DNA of 64,000 nucleotides. Source: Scilla litardierei. Lineage: Eukaryota; Streptophyta; Magnoliopsida; Asparagales; Asparagaceae. Under the pieces are notes generated by a model. It was not told where the DNA came from. It searched no databases and saw only the letters and a program-made list of their open reading frames with translations. The position numbers and the translations under genes were made by a program. The DNA lies in assembly GCA_030789695.1 (NCBI GenBank), contig CM061142.1, positions 566,175,281 to 566,239,280 of the forward strand, read 5' to 3'. Positions 60,517-64,000 of the stretch are shown here, piece by piece; position 1 is the stretch's first letter, and every line of letters begins with the position of its first letter.

Positions 60517-60929
60517 CTCAAAATAAATAAAAGACTCAAACTAATTAGAAGTCTCCATGGACTCAAACTATTTCCCCATCATATATAAAATCCGTTTAAA
60601 AATAAAAGATTCCATCTCGAATTCGATCTCTATCATTCTTCTCAGCTTAAGAAATTCAACACCTGGTGAACGGTGATAGGAATAGCATAACCGATCGGTG
60701 ATAGGAATAGCATAACTGATCAGAAATCAGTAGTCTCCTATAACTTGAAAAAGATGTGTCTATGAACTTTGAAGTACAATAGGATATAGATCTGTAGACG
60801 AATATCTTCGGAAAAATTCTCCCAACTAGCAAAAGACATAAAAGCGAACATTCTTGTTAGTGAACCTTCTTGTTAGTGAGCCTTCAGATTTTATGCATAC
60901 AATAGAAGCTTGAAGTGCAATGGAAGTTA

Positions 60930-60940
60930 TGATACCAATT
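60930..60940 (-). other. TRIM primer-binding site
   Basis: The minus strand reads AATTGGTATCA, matching the initiator tRNA-Met primer-site core, adjacent to the LTR at 60941. Confidence 0.65.
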
Positions 60941-61665
60941 TGACACAGAACAGAATCTGGAAGGGAGGTGGTGAAAATTTGTAGGAGCAGAAAATGCAAA
61001 AATTAATAATTTTTTGGATCTCGCACCACGTAAATATTACGATCATCGACTCGCACGCCTCGCACGTGAAGATTCTTCGAACCTCTCATCCAAGCAACCA
61101 AGCTCCCTCTCGCACAACAATGCAAAAAATCCAATTTTGTGCAGAAACTAAACGTTTAGACCAAAAATTATTCTTCATTGATTTCTACCAAAGCAAATAA
61201 GTGTGTGGCCTTTAAATATGCTTACAACTTGACTCTAAAAACCTAATATGACTAGAACTTCTAGTATAATTAAAACTCTCAAAATAAATAAAAGACTCAA
61301 ACAAATAAAAGACTCAAATAACTAAAACTCTCAAAATAACAAAAAGCCTCGAACTAATTAGAAGTCTCCTAGTACTCAAACTCTTTCTCCATTGTATATA
61401 AAATCTTTTTAAAAATAAAAGGCTGCATCTCAAATTCGATCTATATCACAGTCCATCCTTGTTGAGAAGTAGCCGCTTAGTTTATAAATATAAGGGATTT
61501 TCTTGTGGGGCCACTAAAAAATCATATTTTTTTCACTTTTTTAAAAATCCGTTTCGTTGAATTTGTTGTACACATTCTAAACCCCCAAAATACAATATTA
61601 TTTGACCCTCAATCAAACCATTGGTATATGACACACACACACACATATATGTATATATGTATGTA

Positions 61666-62515
61666 CTAGTCATAACACGTGCCCGCGGACACGGTTCATT
61701 TAAGATTTCCTCTGTGAAATCTTTGTTCCCCAAAAAATATTTTCACAGCCAAAATTTAACCTAACAATAAATTAGAACAATAAATTAGTGTAAAAATATT
61801 TAGCGACACGGGCACCTTCGGCGCGGAACAACAAATTTGGCGCAGGCGCCTTCGGCCCGGAACAACAAATTCGGCGTCGAACAACAAATTTGGCGTCCGT
61901 GCCTTCCACGCAGAACAACACATTAGCGTAAAAAAATTAGCAGGCGCCTTTGGCGCGGAACAACAAATTCAACGAAGGCGCCTTTGGCGCGTAACAACAA
62001 ATTTTGCACCCGCGCCTTAGGCGTGGAACAACACATTAGCGTAAAAAAAATTAGCGGGCGCCTTCGGCGCGGAACAACAAAACTCAGGGTATTTTTACGC
62101 TAATTTATTGTTCCTGTAATTGTTTTACGCTAAATTTTTTATTTTGTTTAGTTTAATGGATCATGCTTCTCCATAATCTTTCCCAATGCACTTTTAATTT
62201 CAAAGTTTAGATTCCCAAGACACTTTTCACCCAAATTTAATCTCAACAATCTTTTCCAAGGCGCTTCTAATTTCAAAGTTTAGGTTCTCAATGCACCCCC
62301 ACCCAAATTTAATATCCACAATCTTTCCCAAGACATTTCTAATTTCAAAATTTTGGTTCCCAATACACTTTTCCCACCAAAATTTAAGTTTTCCCACTAA
62401 ATTTTTCACAAAATCCAATCTCAACCATTGATTTATCAAGATCAAATCTCAGCCACTCTTTATCTTGTCCTAGTCAGCCCTAGAATTCAAAAAACGCTGT
62501 CAAATGTATAATAGA
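61666..62515 (-). mobile_element. Helitron H5 (850 bp)
   Basis: The minus strand starts TCTATTATACATTTGACAGCG and ends with a GC-rich hairpin (CCGTGTCCGCGGGCACG), seven bases and CTAG. Host A at 61665 and T at 62516. It carries the same GGCGCGGAACAACAAATT minisatellite as H1 (61800-62090). No Rep/helicase gene. Confidence 0.82.
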
Positions 62516-62522
62516 TATATAG

Positions 62523-62687
62523 GGATTCATGTAGATCAGATAGCACCTGATGTTATAGATCAGGTGCAAGACACAAAAAGGGAGGCCCAAACGAGTACAA
62601 GCTCATGTGGGGCTTGTACTTTTCACCTTTTTTGTGTCTTGGCACCTGATCTATTAGATCAGGTGTCACCTTTTCTATATTAAATCC
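62523..62687. mobile_element. Hairpin MITE with AGATCAGGTG arms, copy 2
   Basis: Same layout as 49807-49995 but without the tandem duplication: GGATTCATGTAGATCAG, the central AGTACAAGC/GCTTGTACT stem, and inverted TATTAAATCC end. A TA run follows. Confidence 0.85.
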
Positions 62688-62699
62688 ATATATATATAT

Positions 62700-63361
62700 A
62701 TATATATTGCAATGGCATAATCAATGGTCAAATAGAATCGAATTCTTCTTAAATTGTATACTAAGATTTTAGAACATATAGATCACATCTACATGAAAAA
62801 ATTTAAAAACAATTCTTCCATATTTTTTAGGCCGGCCGAACCAAGTGCTTGGTGCGGCCTGACCTCACTTGGAAATTTGTATATATTAGGGATTTTCTAG
62901 TACGGCCAACCAAAAATATCATATTTTTTATTTATTTTTTTAAATCTGTTGCGTTGAATTTGTTATACACATTTCAAAACCTCAAAATACAAAATTTTTC
63001 TAAATAAAAAGTGAATAAAAAATTTCCTGAGAGCGCATGAAATTTCATGTGCTATTAGCATTGTTTTGTATTAATATATTTTGAAAAAAAATGGATTTTG
63101 TTATACACGTCATGGATAATCACCACACCAAAAATCAAGTAAATCCAACACTATTTGAACCTCGATCTATCCTTTACAAATTCAACGATTTCGAAAGAAT
63201 AGAACTTTATATAACGGGTCGATCGAGAGTCAAATACCCCTAGGATTCACCCATATTTAGGATTTTTGAGGTTTTATCATGTGTATAATCTGGAAAAAAT
63301 TTCAAAAAATTTTATCAAACCGTGAGCTGTGCGCTGACAGCACATATCCATAATCCTCATA
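62700..63361. repeat. MITE-like intronic repeats, borders unclear
   Basis: Words such as GATTTTCTAGTACGGCCAAC, TGGATAATCACCACACCAAA and ATTCAACGATTTCGAAAG recur elsewhere in the window (about 50110-50330, 61490-61600), but complete arms could not be delimited. Confidence 0.4.
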
Positions 63362-63709
63362 CCTATTATACAAATAAGGATGTTTGTCCAACGTGGCATG
63401 TTTGTCATATGTGGCAATGCCCCATCGTCACATGGGATGCCACCTAGGACAAATCCACATATCCTCACGTCTTTACATGGTTGTCATTCCATCCTCATCC
63501 GAAAAAATTACCCCTAAGCTCACTTATATACATTTTGGTCCTTGGGTTTTTTCCACTATAACCCCCAAGGTTTTTGTATTTATCCTTTTACCCCCGACGA
63601 TACCGACACATACACCCACACTTCTCATTCCTTTTCGTTTGTGCGATGTACCGCATGTTCGTGTGGGATTTTTTTGGCTCCGTGTACTGTGTGTACGGGT
63701 TATTTCTTG
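63362..63709 (+). mobile_element. Decayed Helitron H6
   Basis: Starts CCTATTATACAAATAAGGATG (family start with one change) and ends CCGTGTACTGTGTGTACGG, GTTATTT, CTTG (decayed CTAG), T. The internal text resembles H3. Confidence 0.55.
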
Positions 63710-63732
63710 TATGTGTGAAATATATGTAATAG

Positions 63733-63764
63733 CTACCCAAGGAGGAAATTTCTTCCTTGGGTAG
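63733..63764. repeat. Perfect short hairpin CTACCCAAGGA...TCCTTGGGTAG
   Basis: 32-bp palindrome-like stem, probably the start of another MITE that continues beyond it; 63765-64000 is repeat-like without a gene. Confidence 0.6.
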
Positions 63765-64000
63765 CTCACGCAACTCACCCACCCCCGTTTTCGATGATTG
63801 AATCCGTTCAGTTTGTTCTTCATGTTATAAACCCCCAAAATACCAATTTTTAGGTGAACACTAAGAGTTTCGGTCGTTCATCTAACCGTTGCAAAAAGTT
63901 CTATAACGACAAAATCGTTAGACTTGTAATAGGTGGATAAACGAGCAAAACTCCTTGAATTCACTTGAGAATTGGAGGTTTTAGGTTTTAGAACATGAAG

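Larger units (their letters stand above)
59294..61448 (-). mobile_element. TRIM element (miniature LTR retrotransposon)
   Basis: Two direct LTRs (59294-60635, which includes a hAT insertion; 60941-61448) begin TGACRCARA and end ATCA on the plus strand and share TCTCGCACC and GCACGTGAAGATTCTTCG. The interior is only about 305 bp. On the minus strand a primer site AATTGGTATCA (plus 60930-60940) directly follows the 60941-61448 LTR, and a purine tract (GAGAAGAA) precedes the other LTR. No ORF. Matching 5-bp target repeats were not found. Confidence 0.75.

Overview
The window is nuclear DNA of a flowering plant. It is AT-rich and intron-rich, with plant-type Ty1/copia and Ty3/gypsy LTR retrotransposons, TRIM, hAT, Mutator-like, Helitron and foldback MITE elements. 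The species cannot be fixed from sequence alone. The very large repeat-filled introns suggest a lineage with expanded introns, such as a magnoliid or another early-diverging angiosperm, but that is only inference.

One host gene spans nearly the whole window on the minus strand. It is a symplekin-family gene (scaffold of the pre-mRNA cleavage/polyadenylation machinery). Seventeen consecutive internal exons are readable from 57713 down to 6920. Together they encode 921 residues, from the mid-region to the middle of the symplekin C-terminal domain. Neither the start nor the stop codon is in the window. All seventeen exons have lengths divisible by three and join in phase 0. Two introns are giant: 15.3 kb (27158-42438) and 19.7 kb (7353-27082). 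Both are filled with mobile elements.

Layout, left to right. 1-6919 (open-ended intron): a long foldback split by a small hAT element, then decayed LARD-like retroelement remains split by an inverted solo LTR. 6920-7352: three exons. 7353-27082: a copia element (7925-20567) whose 5' LTR holds a Helitron and whose body holds a second copia, a long LTR with a palindromic word array, and a GC-rich foreign-looking block; then a Mutator-like element carrying a GC-rich insert, and a gypsy-type LTR end. 27083-27157: one exon. 27158-42438: TA microsatellites with foldback MITEs, a Helitron end, a three-LTR non-autonomous retroelement (29162-38766) flanked by a single target duplication, a 313-bp Helitron and more MITEs. 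42439-57713: thirteen exons, with introns holding a LINE remnant, a gypsy LTR/gag fragment, a Helitron, MITEs and a hAT element. 57714-64000 (open-ended intron): a TRIM element with a hAT inside one LTR, two Helitrons and MITEs.

The host gene is the only convincing protein-coding gene. Everything else supported is a mobile element, a remnant of one, or simple repeat. Most large LTR elements lie on the plus strand, antisense to the gene. No tRNA, rRNA or CRISPR array was seen.
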